Assembly: GCA_023453795.1 (NCBI GenBank)
Contig: JAEXSP010000034.1
Span: forward strand, 124,001 to 188,000
Direction of reading: 5' to 3'
Source of the DNA: Bacillota bacterium
GTDB taxonomy: Bacteria > Bacillota > Clostridia > Acetivibrionales > JAEXSP01
DNA length: 64,000 nucleotides
Shown here: one piece after another, positions 43,402-51,740 of the stretch
Layout: the number at the start of each line of letters is the position of its first letter
How positions within the stretch are numbered: the first letter of the stretch is position 1
Translations under genes and position numbers: made by a program
Notes under the pieces: model-generated
What the model saw: only the letters and a program-made list of their open reading frames with translations
Told to the model about the DNA's origin: nothing
Databases searched by the model: none

Positions 43402-44478
43402 TCATCTGTAGTTATTTATTGCGTCCAACATATCGGATTCCTTCAAATAATGCCATCTGCCTACGGCAACATGCAACTTGAATTCAAATTTATTGCTTAA
43501 TAACTTTATGTACTCGCAAAATTCGGGATTAGAAAAGATTTGTGCACATATACTGCAGGCATCCATGCCCGTGGTTATTTCTGGCAACAAGTGAGCAATA
43601 TCTGACTTTTCCATCATTTCATATATTGGACCGAATCCCCATACACGAATAAAATGCAGTATAGGGTTTTGCTCCGAAAGTGTAAAAATATCTGCAAGGG
43701 ATTGATAATTCAAATTTCCTAAAATTAACGGATGCAAGGAATCTATTCCTGCCAGCGATTTGCAGCATGGCAGAACAATTCCATCCTCGCGGATAAACGG
43801 TCCTTCGGTAAAGCAAGGAAGGTAAGGTAAGCTTTTGGTAGGAGTAGCTAAAGTATTTAATGCTTTGGCTCTGCCGAAATAGAATAGGTTCTGAATAGAA
43901 ACATCTTCTCCGGCAAAGGATTTAACCTCTTCAATTATTTTTTGCTCCGCATAGGGTAGAGCACATCCTTCTGTTAACCTTATGACTACTTTTTTATTTC
44001 TTTTTTTAGCAGCCGAATAAACATTTTTAATATAGCTTAATGGGATATATTCTAAATGAAAAAAATCAGTACTGATATCGTATTGGTCTATATAAATAAA
44101 TTCATCAATAACATCTATAGCATGATCCAGGCTTTCAGCCCAATATGCATTACTGACAACCCCCACACTCATTCCGCATTCAGCCCCGGCTTTTGATAGT
44201 GTCTTTATTGCATCTGGTCTTTGAAAAGGTTCGCCTCCTGTCAAACCTAAAAATTTTACTTTATTGCCTATTTTACTAAAATCATCAACTATTTTTTCTA
44301 TTATCGATCCGCTTAGATGGGTTTTGTTTATTCCGCCTGCATTTCTAATACAATGGGCGCAATTGATATTACAATAATTTGTTAAGGATATACTTAGGAT
44401 ACTCCTTTTTCTTTGCTGTATATCCGTTATGTAATTGTCTAGCTGGCTAAAATCACAAGTTGTTTCTTCGGTATCCAA
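43402..44478 (-). CDS. Radical SAM/SPASM-type peptide-modifying enzyme
   Basis: The 358-residue protein has the radical SAM motif CNINCAHC (C36, C40, C43), GGEPF for SAM binding, and a C-terminal cysteine-rich part (PCFTEGPFIREDGIVLPCCKS, CSICAQIF) like SPASM auxiliary-cluster regions. Such enzymes make thioether, C-C cross-links or epimers in peptides. Start is TTG 44478 behind GGGGGGTGA. It follows the precursor gene by 143 bases and precedes the B12 radical SAM gene, and all are on one strand. Confidence 0.82.
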   Translation of the reverse strand: MDTEETTCDFSQLDNYITDIQQRKRSILSISLTNYCNINCAHCIRNAGGINKTHLSGSIIEKIVDDFSKIGNKVKFLGLTGGEPFQRPDAIKTLSKAGAECGMSVGVVSNAYWAESLDHAIDVIDEFIYIDQYDISTDFFHLEYIPLSYIKNVYSAAKKRNKKVVIRLTEGCALPYAEQKIIEEVKSFAGEDVSIQNLFYFGRAKALNTLATPTKSLPYLPCFTEGPFIREDGIVLPCCKSLAGIDSLHPLILGNLNYQSLADIFTLSEQNPILHFIRVWGFGPIYEMMEKSDIAHLLPEITTGMDACSICAQIFSNPEFCEYIKLLSNKFEFKLHVAVGRWHYLKESDMLDAINNYR

Positions 44479-44621
44479 CAGATTTCACCCCCCATACAAT
44501 GCGGCTACAGTAATTATAAACACGTATATTATCAAATAATAAAGCAGAAAGAGGCATTCAGCTTTTAAATTATTAAACTTGTTTACAAGAAATAGGGAAA
44601 TGTACTAAACTATATAGCCTG

Positions 44622-44849
44622 TTAATAAACATTAATACTGGAAATAGTGCTGTTGGCTTTGGTATCAATTAGATTCTTTGCTTCTTCGGCGCTGATTCCT
44701 TTTTCAGATTCCAATACGTTAGCAAAACGCTGCTTGGTTATACTATCCAAACCCAGAAGACGATTTACATTTTCAATATCTGAAAAAAATTCCTTAGAGT
44801 TTTTCATTATTTTTGATAATTCTGCATCAGTAAATTTTTCAAGTCCCAT
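44622..44849 (-). CDS. Candidate RiPP precursor peptide
   Basis: The 75-residue peptide starts behind a perfect AAAGGAGG site. Residues 1-63 are charged and helical (FTDAELSKIMKNSKEFF, ISAEEAKNLIDTK), as in leader peptides with a NHLP/Nif11-like flavour, though no known leader family was recognised. The tail ANSTISSINVY is small, polar and branched-chain, ending in Tyr, which would suit a core of about 11 residues. No GG cleavage motif is present and no protease or exporter gene is nearby. The call rests on size, position and composition. Confidence 0.7.
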   Translation of the reverse strand: MGLEKFTDAELSKIMKNSKEFFSDIENVNRLLGLDSITKQRFANVLESEKGISAEEAKNLIDTKANSTISSINVY

Positions 44850-44991
44850 TTAATCAAGCCTCCTTTTTTATAATTATTAATGTGCCTCTTTCTACATAAA
44901 CCTTGGTAAGTCTGGATATTCAGAAAATATATAATGGGCTATTTTCAGCAATAAAAAAATATTTATTTCAAGAAATAAGGGTATTTGATTG

Positions 44992-45008
44992 CATGTCCAT
45001 ATGACATG
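44992..45008. promoter_or_regulatory. 17-bp palindrome in the RiPP upstream region
   Basis: CATGTC (44992-44997) and GACATG (45003-45008) flank CATAT. It lies 143 bases before the RiPP precursor start. A regulator site is possible; no regulator gene is adjacent. Confidence 0.3.
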
Positions 45009-45166
45009 ATTTAACATAAATATAAAATTGTTTGCATAATATACTAGAATTATACAGCACGGAACAAAAAAGTCAATGATGGGATAAAATATATGTCATA
45101 ACGGTACGATGCTTTTTTGGGGAATTATAGAAAAAGTATTGAAAGATTAAACTTTCATTTTACCCC

Positions 45167-45196
45167 TTACTCACATTACTCACACATTACTCACAC
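45167..45196. repeat. Three tandem copies of TTACTCACA
   Basis: Three near-identical 9-11 base units (45167-45175, 45176-45186, 45187-45196) end 17 bases before the -35 element of the SOS promoter. They could bind a regulator or be a slippage product. Confidence 0.5.
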
Positions 45197-45213
45197 TATA
45201 TAGCAAAAAATGA

Positions 45214-45242
45214 TTGACAACCGAACACGTGTTCAGTAGAAT
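45214..45242 (+). promoter_or_regulatory. Promoter of the ASCH-tag-DinB operon
   Basis: TTGACA (45214-45219), a 17-base spacer and TAGAAT (45237-45242). The spacer contains the LexA box. Confidence 0.8.
45222..45235. promoter_or_regulatory. LexA (DinR) SOS box
   Basis: CGAACACGTGTTCA matches 13 of 14 positions of the Gram-positive LexA consensus CGAACRNRYGTTYC; its core GAACACGTGTTC is a perfect palindrome. It sits between the -35 and -10 elements, so LexA binding would block RNA polymerase. The genes behind it encode DNA-repair and DinB-type proteins, which fits SOS control. Confidence 0.8.
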
Positions 45243-45278
45243 GGTAAGCAGAGTGAAGAATGAAAATGGAGGCCTGCT

Positions 45279-45737
45279 ATGGAACATTTAGTTTATTGCG
45301 ATTCAAAAAGCAAGGTGCTTGATAAGATTCTTAACGGGACGAAAAAGATGATTATAAGGGGTGCGGCAGGAAGAAAGCTACCGTATGGGAGAGTTTTTGA
45401 AAAAGAATCCTTATATTTCATTGAAAACAACGGAGACGGATTGATTAAAGCAAAGGCAGTTGTAAAAAGTGTTTTTAATTCTGACAAAATGACAGAGGAA
45501 GAGTCAAAAAAACTTGTATCCAATAATCAAGAACTGCTGAACCTGACCGATGCTCAGATAAAACGATGGGCCGGCAAAAAGTACTTATGTATGGTTGAAT
45601 TTCAGGATGTTGAGGCGATAGAACCGCTTGCGATACAACGCCAAAGTAATATGGATGACTGGATAACGGTTGAAAAAATAGAATCGATTTTAGTGGGGTC
45701 GACCGAGAAATATCAAAATCTGAGATTGGGTAAATGA
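45279..45737 (+). CDS. ASCH/PUA-like domain protein
   Basis: The 152-residue protein has RGAAGRKLPYGRVF, YFIENNGDGLIKAKAVVKSV and a DDWITVEKIES tail. These resemble small ASCH/PUA-fold proteins that bind RNA or modified nucleic acids. The function is not established. It is the first gene behind the SOS promoter and overlaps the upstream region of tag, whose ribosome binding site lies at its stop codon. Confidence 0.6.
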   Translation: MEHLVYCDSKSKVLDKILNGTKKMIIRGAAGRKLPYGRVFEKESLYFIENNGDGLIKAKAVVKSVFNSDKMTEEESKKLVSNNQELLNLTDAQIKRWAGKKYLCMVEFQDVEAIEPLAIQRQSNMDDWITVEKIESILVGSTEKYQNLRLGK

Positions 45738-45748
45738 AGGAGCCTGCG

Positions 45749-46312
45749 ATGAATAGATGCGAATGGTGCAAGTCAGATGAACTTTATATAAAATATCATG
45801 ATGAGCAGTGGGGAGTCCCTGTGCATGACGACAGGGTGCATTCGGAGTTTCTTATTTTAGAAGCCGCACAGGCCGGACTAAGCTGGATTACAATCTTAAG
45901 GAAAAGAGATAATTTCAAAAAAGCACTGGATGGCTTTGATCCTCAAAAAATTGCTGAATATGGAGAGGACAAGATAAATGAACTGATGGCTGATCCGGGA
46001 ATAATCCGAAACAGAAGGAAAATAGATGCATTTATCAACAATTCCGCAAGGTTTCTTGAGATACAAAAAGAGTTTGTGAGTTTTGACAGCTACATATGGG
46101 GCTTTGTTGACAATAAGCCTGTCATAAACTCTATAAAGAGCATTTCAGAGGTTCCTGCAACATCACCGCTTTCAGACCATATAAGCAGGGAATTAAAGAA
46201 ACGAGGCTTTAAATTCATGGGCTCGACAATAGTATATTCCTACCTTCAAGCAGTGGGGATTATTGATGATCATGTGAATTCATGCTTTAGAAAAAGCGAC
46301 AAGGTGGTATAA
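45749..46312 (+). CDS. tag: DNA-3-methyladenine glycosylase I (Tag)
   Basis: The 187-residue enzyme matches Tag: RCEWCKSDELYIKYHDEQWG at the start, EFLILEAAQAGLSWITILRKR (the helix-hairpin and base pocket), DPGIIRNRRKI, and a C-terminal HVNSC. Cys4, His17 and the terminal His/Cys form the zinc site. It excises 3-methyladenine from alkylated DNA. ATG 45749 follows GAAGGAG at 6 bases; a start five codons earlier has no site. SOS control of tag is plausible given the LexA box upstream. Confidence 0.93.
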   Translation: MNRCEWCKSDELYIKYHDEQWGVPVHDDRVHSEFLILEAAQAGLSWITILRKRDNFKKALDGFDPQKIAEYGEDKINELMADPGIIRNRRKIDAFINNSARFLEIQKEFVSFDSYIWGFVDNKPVINSIKSISEVPATSPLSDHISRELKKRGFKFMGSTIVYSYLQAVGIIDDHVNSCFRKSDKVV

Positions 46313-46314
46313 GG

Positions 46315-46989
46315 ATGATTGATATCGGACAGTATTGGAATCCCAGACAGGCCCTCCTAAAGCAGTTGTTAAGCAAAGGAGATTTGGAAAATGCCAGGCC
46401 GGTTCTGGGTGAATTGCATTCAGCGGTTCATTCCTCCTCAGTTTATGGGACAGTTGATGCTACAATTATAGAGCATTTATGGGATGGCCTTAATGAAAGG
46501 GCTTTCAGAACTATGCCTACGGTGAAAGATGTTACGATAGCCTGGAATATCTGGCATATAACCCGTATCGAAGACATAACTTCAAATATCCTGATAGCGG
46601 ATACAAATCAGGTTATGAACGATGAATGGATGAACCGTATGCATACTTCGGTAAAAGACACGGGAAATGCAATGACGGATGATGAAATAATTGCATTCAG
46701 CAGTAGTTTAAACCCTGATGAACTGCGTAAATACAGGGATGCTGTAGGGACTAAAACAAAAAAGATTCTTGCCGGAATTCGGAAAGAGGACTTAAAACAT
46801 AAATTTAGAAAAGAGCAGCTAGAAAGAATTATGAATGAAGGGTGCTTATTGGAGCACCCTGATTCTATATGGCTTTTAGATTTTTGGGGAAAGAAGAATG
46901 TAGCCGGAATTTTACTTATGCCGATAACCCGGCACCAAGTTGTTCATATCAATGACTCTATTAAGCTTAAGAGTAAATGTAAATGCTGA
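46315..46989 (+). CDS. DinB-fold protein
   Basis: The 224-residue helical protein has TIAWNIWHITRIEDITSNI, the helix with the metal-type His of the DinB/YfiT four-helix fold, a second His (RMHTSV) and a third near the C terminus (ITRHQVVHIND). DinB-family proteins are damage-induced in Bacillus and many bind metal; some are thiol transferases. It lies two bases after tag and belongs to the SOS operon. The stop lies one base from the stop of the convergent gene, with no terminator between. Confidence 0.75.
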   Translation: MIDIGQYWNPRQALLKQLLSKGDLENARPVLGELHSAVHSSSVYGTVDATIIEHLWDGLNERAFRTMPTVKDVTIAWNIWHITRIEDITSNILIADTNQVMNDEWMNRMHTSVKDTGNAMTDDEIIAFSSSLNPDELRKYRDAVGTKTKKILAGIRKEDLKHKFRKEQLERIMNEGCLLEHPDSIWLLDFWGKKNVAGILLMPITRHQVVHINDSIKLKSKCKC

Positions 46990-46990
46990 T

Positions 46991-49453
46991 TTATAATTCC
47001 TTGTAGAATCTTAGATTCTCCGCAAGTTCCTCATCGATTTCACTGCCTTTGAACAGCTTATTATAATGGCTTTCATATTCCCGGGCCTGTTTTGCTCTCA
47101 GATTTTTAAACGGGATAGCCAAATCACTGAAAATCGGCGATTTTTCAAGCTGTTCCCTTATAGGCTTTGAAAATGGGCAATATCTGTAAAGGATGCTTCT
47201 AACAACCTTGTTCAGGCGAAGGGCACCTTTTGATTCATGATTGATCCAGACTTCATAATCTTGTGTGAAAATGTCCCGCATCCTGCTGTTGTTTTTCTGT
47301 ATCTGGCTTTTGATCTTATCCTTTGCTTCTTCCGTAAGATCCCTATTCTTTTTATAGAATTGGATATAATCTGTATATTCTGATGTAAGGGATTTTTCCT
47401 TAATGTCGTTCCATGCGATACCCATCACGGTTCTGCACAATTCCCACCGTAAATTTCCTACCATTTTAACTATCATATCATAAAGGTTTTCAGGAGTGAA
47501 AATGGGGAAAAGGATTCGTCCGGGCGTATTTCTGTTTCTTCCGGAGAGCTCCTGCCACATGACCGAGCGTGAACCGAATGTCGGAATAAGAATTATATCC
47601 GGTACAATGGATTTCATAATATATTCTTTTTCAATGTTCTTTTCCGGAATTCGGTAGTTTATTTCTCTATGAAACGCTGAGTAATCAATTTCTAATATCC
47701 TGTTTAAGCATTCTTTTACAGCGTCAGCTGATATGACTGCCTTCGATAAATCTCTGGTGATCATCTCATCATAGAGAATCGGGAAATAGGAGCTTAATTG
47801 TCCATGGCATATTTTCTGGTTTGCCTTGAACATATTAACTATTTCAAAATTGAGTCGTGCGTCTTTGTTATTGATATAATCGTTCTTTTCCTTTAAACTT
47901 GCATCCTTCCGCTTATTCATATCCCTGAATACGTCCAGGTAGTCCATCCCGAAATCATTGAGCGAAGGGTCTTTCTCCATGCTGTGAATCCTAGTAAGCC
48001 ATTCCTTGATATCATATACGGAGTCTCTGTTATGAATGCTCTGAACAGCCAGTCTGTAGAGAGCAAGCGTATTTTCCGGAGAAAGAAGTTTTTCATCCAT
48101 AAAGGAATATCGAAGGAACATGTTAAAAAGGGCAGAATTGTTGTTCTCTGCAGCCGCCCTTTTGAAAACAGCTTCATAGATCTCAAAAAATGCGGATGAA
48201 ATATTGGATTTTATATTTCTTGCATCACCATCGGAAGTAACCTTGTTTTTTAATCTCCTGAAGGCATACAGGTTTTGCTTGAAAAAATCTGTCTTTTCTT
48301 TCGGCAGCCCAGAGTAAACCAGGATTTTTTCTGCGCTGTCCTTTAGTTCTTCAGGGAGGAAGACAAGTTCATTGCTTACTTGAGCAGTTGAGCCTGTTGT
48401 AATTCCGGATGTCTTGAGATGATTGCAGATAGCATCGATTTGCTCAATTAGTATTCCTGTATTGTGCTCATAATCCGTTAAGTAAATGGAATGGTACTGC
48501 TTTATTTTATCGGATATAAACTCTATACTCTGCAGCATTGTAGAGAATTCTACATTGCTTTTTGTCTCTTTTGCCGCCTTGATGAATTCGCTGAAAATAC
48601 ACTCCTCATTTTCCGAATAAAGCTTGCTGAAACTTGTATCCAGCAATTTAAGAGCATCCTTCAAAGAAGACTGAAGCTCGTTAAGAACATCGGACGAGGC
48701 CTGTATATGATATTCAGATATATATTCGTCAGAACCGAAAAATGCTTTTAACAGGTCCACAGGAAGGCCTGACAGATGCTTATAATACTTTATCCGGGCT
48801 GTATCGGCATCACTTGAAGCGAAGTACTGCTCAATTATTTCAGAATGATCACTGCATAAAAAATCAGCGTCGAAGTCCAGAGGTAATTTGCTGCCTTTAT
48901 CTCTAAATCTCTGTAGGTTATCCAGACCGTCCCTGAAAAAGCTGCTGCCGGGGGTGGCTTGAAAACCTATGTCCTCTTTTTGCGCCCAGTAAAACATAAC
49001 AAGATTGTCAGTTAGGATTCCAATATCTCGTATATGACGATCAAGCTTTATGAGAGCTGTTTGTGAGGACTGAATAAGATTTGATATTGAGCAGATGATA
49101 TATGCACCCATATCCTTGTGACCATGTATGAGTTTTTCGGCCTGCTCCCGGCTGCTTGCCATGAATGCGTGTATTGTACAATCCTCCAACGCTTTAAAAC
49201 TGAAAGAATACTTTTCGGACTGGAATAGTTCGTTTGCACCTGTAAAAATATTTTTCCCAATATTAAAAAGCCTGTAACTATTTTGAAGAACGGTTGTTTC
49301 ATCCATCCCATCAGTTGTGTCAAAGGGGGTTAAATAAACCTTCATTTTGCCTTGCATCAGAATGTTTACAGATGTTGTATTCTGCCCTTCAAAAAAAATT
49401 ATCTCATTTTCCTTTATACTAAAATTTCCTTCTTGGCTAAGCGATATACTCAT
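46991..49453 (-). CDS. Large cyclic-nucleotide-binding-domain protein of unknown function
   Basis: The 820-residue protein begins with a CNB-type beta barrel (about 10-110: IKENEIIFFEGQNTTSVNILM, GKMKVYLTPF, NIFTGANELFQSEKYSFSF, EDCTIHAFM). The usual Crp helix-turn-helix does not follow. The other 700 residues are helical with no recognised enzyme motif; a conserved-looking PDIILIPTFGSRSVMWQEL stretch lies near 640. It is soluble with no signal peptide. ATG 49453 follows AGGTG; a GTG three codons earlier overlaps this site. It may couple a nucleotide or membrane signal to a scaffold function (inference). Confidence 0.6.
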   Translation of the reverse strand: MSISLSQEGNFSIKENEIIFFEGQNTTSVNILMQGKMKVYLTPFDTTDGMDETTVLQNSYRLFNIGKNIFTGANELFQSEKYSFSFKALEDCTIHAFMASSREQAEKLIHGHKDMGAYIICSISNLIQSSQTALIKLDRHIRDIGILTDNLVMFYWAQKEDIGFQATPGSSFFRDGLDNLQRFRDKGSKLPLDFDADFLCSDHSEIIEQYFASSDADTARIKYYKHLSGLPVDLLKAFFGSDEYISEYHIQASSDVLNELQSSLKDALKLLDTSFSKLYSENEECIFSEFIKAAKETKSNVEFSTMLQSIEFISDKIKQYHSIYLTDYEHNTGILIEQIDAICNHLKTSGITTGSTAQVSNELVFLPEELKDSAEKILVYSGLPKEKTDFFKQNLYAFRRLKNKVTSDGDARNIKSNISSAFFEIYEAVFKRAAAENNNSALFNMFLRYSFMDEKLLSPENTLALYRLAVQSIHNRDSVYDIKEWLTRIHSMEKDPSLNDFGMDYLDVFRDMNKRKDASLKEKNDYINNKDARLNFEIVNMFKANQKICHGQLSSYFPILYDEMITRDLSKAVISADAVKECLNRILEIDYSAFHREINYRIPEKNIEKEYIMKSIVPDIILIPTFGSRSVMWQELSGRNRNTPGRILFPIFTPENLYDMIVKMVGNLRWELCRTVMGIAWNDIKEKSLTSEYTDYIQFYKKNRDLTEEAKDKIKSQIQKNNSRMRDIFTQDYEVWINHESKGALRLNKVVRSILYRYCPFSKPIREQLEKSPIFSDLAIPFKNLRAKQAREYESHYNKLFKGSEIDEELAENLRFYKEL

Positions 49454-49518
49454 AAAGGGCACCTGCCTGAATTATTGTTTATATATATATATTCTCTGAA
49501 AGTTAAAAAAAACCTTTT

Positions 49519-49546
49519 ATTTTATTAATTTTGCAATATTTATCAA
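49519..49546 (-). promoter_or_regulatory. Putative promoter of the CNB protein gene
   Basis: On the minus strand TTGATA (49541-49546), a 16-base spacer and TAAAAT (49519-49524), about 65 bases before the start. Confidence 0.4.
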
Positions 49547-49666
49547 TAAAAATGTCGAAGTAAGCATGCATTATAATTGCATTATTTTCTACAGCAAAAA
49601 ATTAGCGTTACCATAATTGGTATACACTTACGAAGCCTTTTTATCCAAAAGAAAAAATAGAGAGGT

Positions 49667-49686
49667 GCGGCTTCAAATCAGCCCGC
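49667..49686 (-). terminator. Weak hairpin after the 57-aa gene
   Basis: GCGGCT (49667-49672) and GCCCGC (49681-49686) pair imperfectly; on the minus strand a T-rich run follows about 9 bases later. Confidence 0.3.
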
Positions 49687-49696
49687 AAAAAGAAAG

Positions 49697-49870
49697 TTAG
49701 AAATTACCGGCGTCCTTAAATTTAGGGTTGAGAAAATCAATGTCACTATATGGGGATTTTGAGGTAACAAGTTTATTTTTCTTTTTAGAGCGGTATACTA
49801 TCCTCAATCCGGCAAATGTCAATAGGACTCCTGATAATAATCCTGTACCGAAATACACAATTGGCATCAT
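49697..49870 (-). CDS. 57-residue single-pass membrane protein
   Basis: The ORF runs from ATG at 49868-49870 to TAA at 49697-49699. Residues 5-27 are a hydrophobic helix (IVYFGTGLLSGVLLTFAGL), followed by a basic RSKKKNK stretch and the tail SPYSDIDFLNPKFKDAG. The positive-inside rule puts the C terminus in the cytoplasm. GGTGAT lies 7 bases before the ATG. It sits between pilM and the CNB gene on the same strand. Function unknown. Confidence 0.55.
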   Translation of the reverse strand: MMPIVYFGTGLLSGVLLTFAGLRIVYRSKKKNKLVTSKSPYSDIDFLNPKFKDAGNF

Positions 49871-50035
49871 TTTTCAATCACCACTATATCTTTAGTAAAA
49901 GGATAAAAATCCTCAGTTGAATTATCGGCAATTATATATAATTATTTTATAACAAATTATTTATATTTTTCAATAGCAAAATCAGAAGTTCAGGGAGCTT
50001 AGAATACTTACTCCGGTAAATTTCTTGAAAAACTA

Positions 50036-50063
50036 AAAACCAGAAGACATAGCTTCCGGTTTT
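50036..50063 (-). terminator. Terminator of pilM
   Basis: AAAACC-GAAG pairs with CTTC-GGTTTT with one mismatch. On the minus strand it is followed by a T-rich run. Confidence 0.75.
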
Positions 50064-50077
50064 AATTTTCTAAAGGT

Positions 50078-51196
50078 TTATAACGTTATTCCGACTGAGT
50101 TTATGAAGAAATTTATTTTATCTGCATCAAGCTTGGGGTTCAATTCGATTCCATCTATGCTTAAAAGTCCTACAGGGAACACCGGTATATGCAGCGATTC
50201 CTCAAGATATTCTCTCAAGCCTTTTAACATTGACCCTCCGCCGATAATATATATTTTGCCTACCTTGGAACCGAAGCACCTTTTCTCATAGAACTCAAAA
50301 CATTGTATTATCTGTTTAACAATCTCGTCGATCTTACCCTTGACTGTAAGGTAAATAGCTTCGTGTTCGGAACTTATGTCGGCCTTGGATTTATCCATTC
50401 CGTACATTCTTTTGATTCTTTCTGCTTCCGATTCGCTCATTCCAAGAGAATTAGCAAGAACAGTATCTAGATTGCTGCTGCCGATAAGGACAACCTTGTT
50501 AAATTCCAGAACCTTATCCCTTAAAATATTTATAATCGTTGTTTCGGAACCAAAATCCAAAACAGCAAAGGTGTCGTCGACAGCCTTGCTTAATTTTTGC
50601 TGTTTAAACCAAGTTAGGCTTTCATTTACCTGTATGTCCCGGTTAAAAAATTTGGCAGTACTGTTAGCAGGGATATCAATTGAAACCGGAGTGAGTCGCA
50701 GCCCTGCAAGTACATCTACATAACTCTTGATTATACTTTTGTGTGCGGCAGTGACGAATATTTTGGCTTTTTCAACAGAGCCTTCCTTTATAGTCTGAAG
50801 TACTTTCCAATTAATTTGGTATTCTCCAGTATTTATCGGTATATACTGATAAATTAGAGATTTAAAAGCATGCTCGTCTTTCAGGTCAGGTACGTTGTCT
50901 ATCATTAGAACACGTGAAATGATGTTAGTTCCTGACATAACGATCTTGGCCTTTTTTGCTTTCATATGGTGTTCTTCAATGACTTTCCTTATTTCTTCGG
51001 TTATTTTTGATACATCCTTGATAGCACCGTTTTTTATGCAGCCTTTTGGTGTAGCAGCTATACCGAAATTGTCAATGAATATTTTTCCGTCCCTTTCAAT
51101 TTCGACCTCAGTAACTTTAATATTCCTAAAACCGATGTCGATGCTTAGAAGGCTGTTCTTCTTAAAAAAAGGAAGACTGAAACTAAAATTTGCCAT
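50078..51196 (-). CDS. pilM: Type IV pilus assembly protein PilM
   Basis: The 372-residue actin-like ATPase has LLSIDIGFRNIKVTEVE (phosphate-1), AVLDFGSETTIINI (phosphate-2), and IYIIGGGSMLKGLREYL near the end (adenosine motif). PilM forms a cytoplasmic ring with PilN/O at the inner face of type IV pilus machines. Here no pilN, pilO or pilus gene is adjacent, so it is either an orphan copy or works with a distant cluster. ATG 51196 follows GGGGAG; an ATG 7 codons earlier is less well placed. Confidence 0.85.
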   Translation of the reverse strand: MANFSFSLPFFKKNSLLSIDIGFRNIKVTEVEIERDGKIFIDNFGIAATPKGCIKNGAIKDVSKITEEIRKVIEEHHMKAKKAKIVMSGTNIISRVLMIDNVPDLKDEHAFKSLIYQYIPINTGEYQINWKVLQTIKEGSVEKAKIFVTAAHKSIIKSYVDVLAGLRLTPVSIDIPANSTAKFFNRDIQVNESLTWFKQQKLSKAVDDTFAVLDFGSETTIINILRDKVLEFNKVVLIGSSNLDTVLANSLGMSESEAERIKRMYGMDKSKADISSEHEAIYLTVKGKIDEIVKQIIQCFEFYEKRCFGSKVGKIYIIGGGSMLKGLREYLEESLHIPVFPVGLLSIDGIELNPKLDADKINFFINSVGITL

Positions 51197-51740
51197 TGCA
51201 TACTCCCCTTGTAACATTTTGAATTACGGTTGTAATTAAATCCCCCATATGCATTGCCTGAACACCCTTTTCATTTATATATAAGGGTTCAATCCTGTAA
51301 AATAGTTTGTTCTGCTTTAAAAGTTGAATATTGTGTGTTTCAAGAATTCTATGTTAAAATATTTTACTACATTATATTACCACCAGTAAAGGAAGAAATC
51401 AATCCTTTTAGAATTGCAATAGTAAAATACTGGAAAATAACTATAAATTATTTGAATTTATTAGTAATTTATTAATTATTTAATAGTTAATACAATTATT
51501 ATTAAAACGAAACTATTCATTGAAGTTACTCAAAGTCAGTGTTAAAGTAATTATTGTGAAAAAATAGACAAAATACTGCATAATACCTTGATTATAATTA
51601 TGTTTTACATTAAAATAGTATTTGTTCAAATATCCTTGCAGAAATGCAGGATAAGGCCTTGAAAAGTTGAATATATAGGGCTTGGTTCAATACCCATTAC
51701 AATGACCAATAACCCGAAATTTTAATAAAGGAGAATTCTG
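51197..51740. other. AT-rich intergenic region upstream of icd
   Basis: About 540 bases between divergent pilM and icd. A possible icd promoter lies at 51588-51616. A short hairpin, TCCTTGCAGAAATGCAGGA, lies at about 51630-51650. No gene or riboswitch consensus was seen. Confidence 0.5.
51588..51616 (+). promoter_or_regulatory. Possible promoter of icd
   Basis: TTGATT (51588-51593), a 17-base spacer and TAAAAT (51611-51616). This leaves a leader of about 120 bases. Confidence 0.35.

Larger units (their letters stand above)
44850..45213. other. AT-rich divergent region between the RiPP operon and the SOS operon
   Basis: About 360 bases without a gene. It holds an inverted repeat at 44992-45008 (CATGTCCATATGACATG) that could be a regulator site for the RiPP genes, and a triple short repeat at 45167-45196. 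A clear promoter for the RiPP transcript was not identified. Confidence 0.5.
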
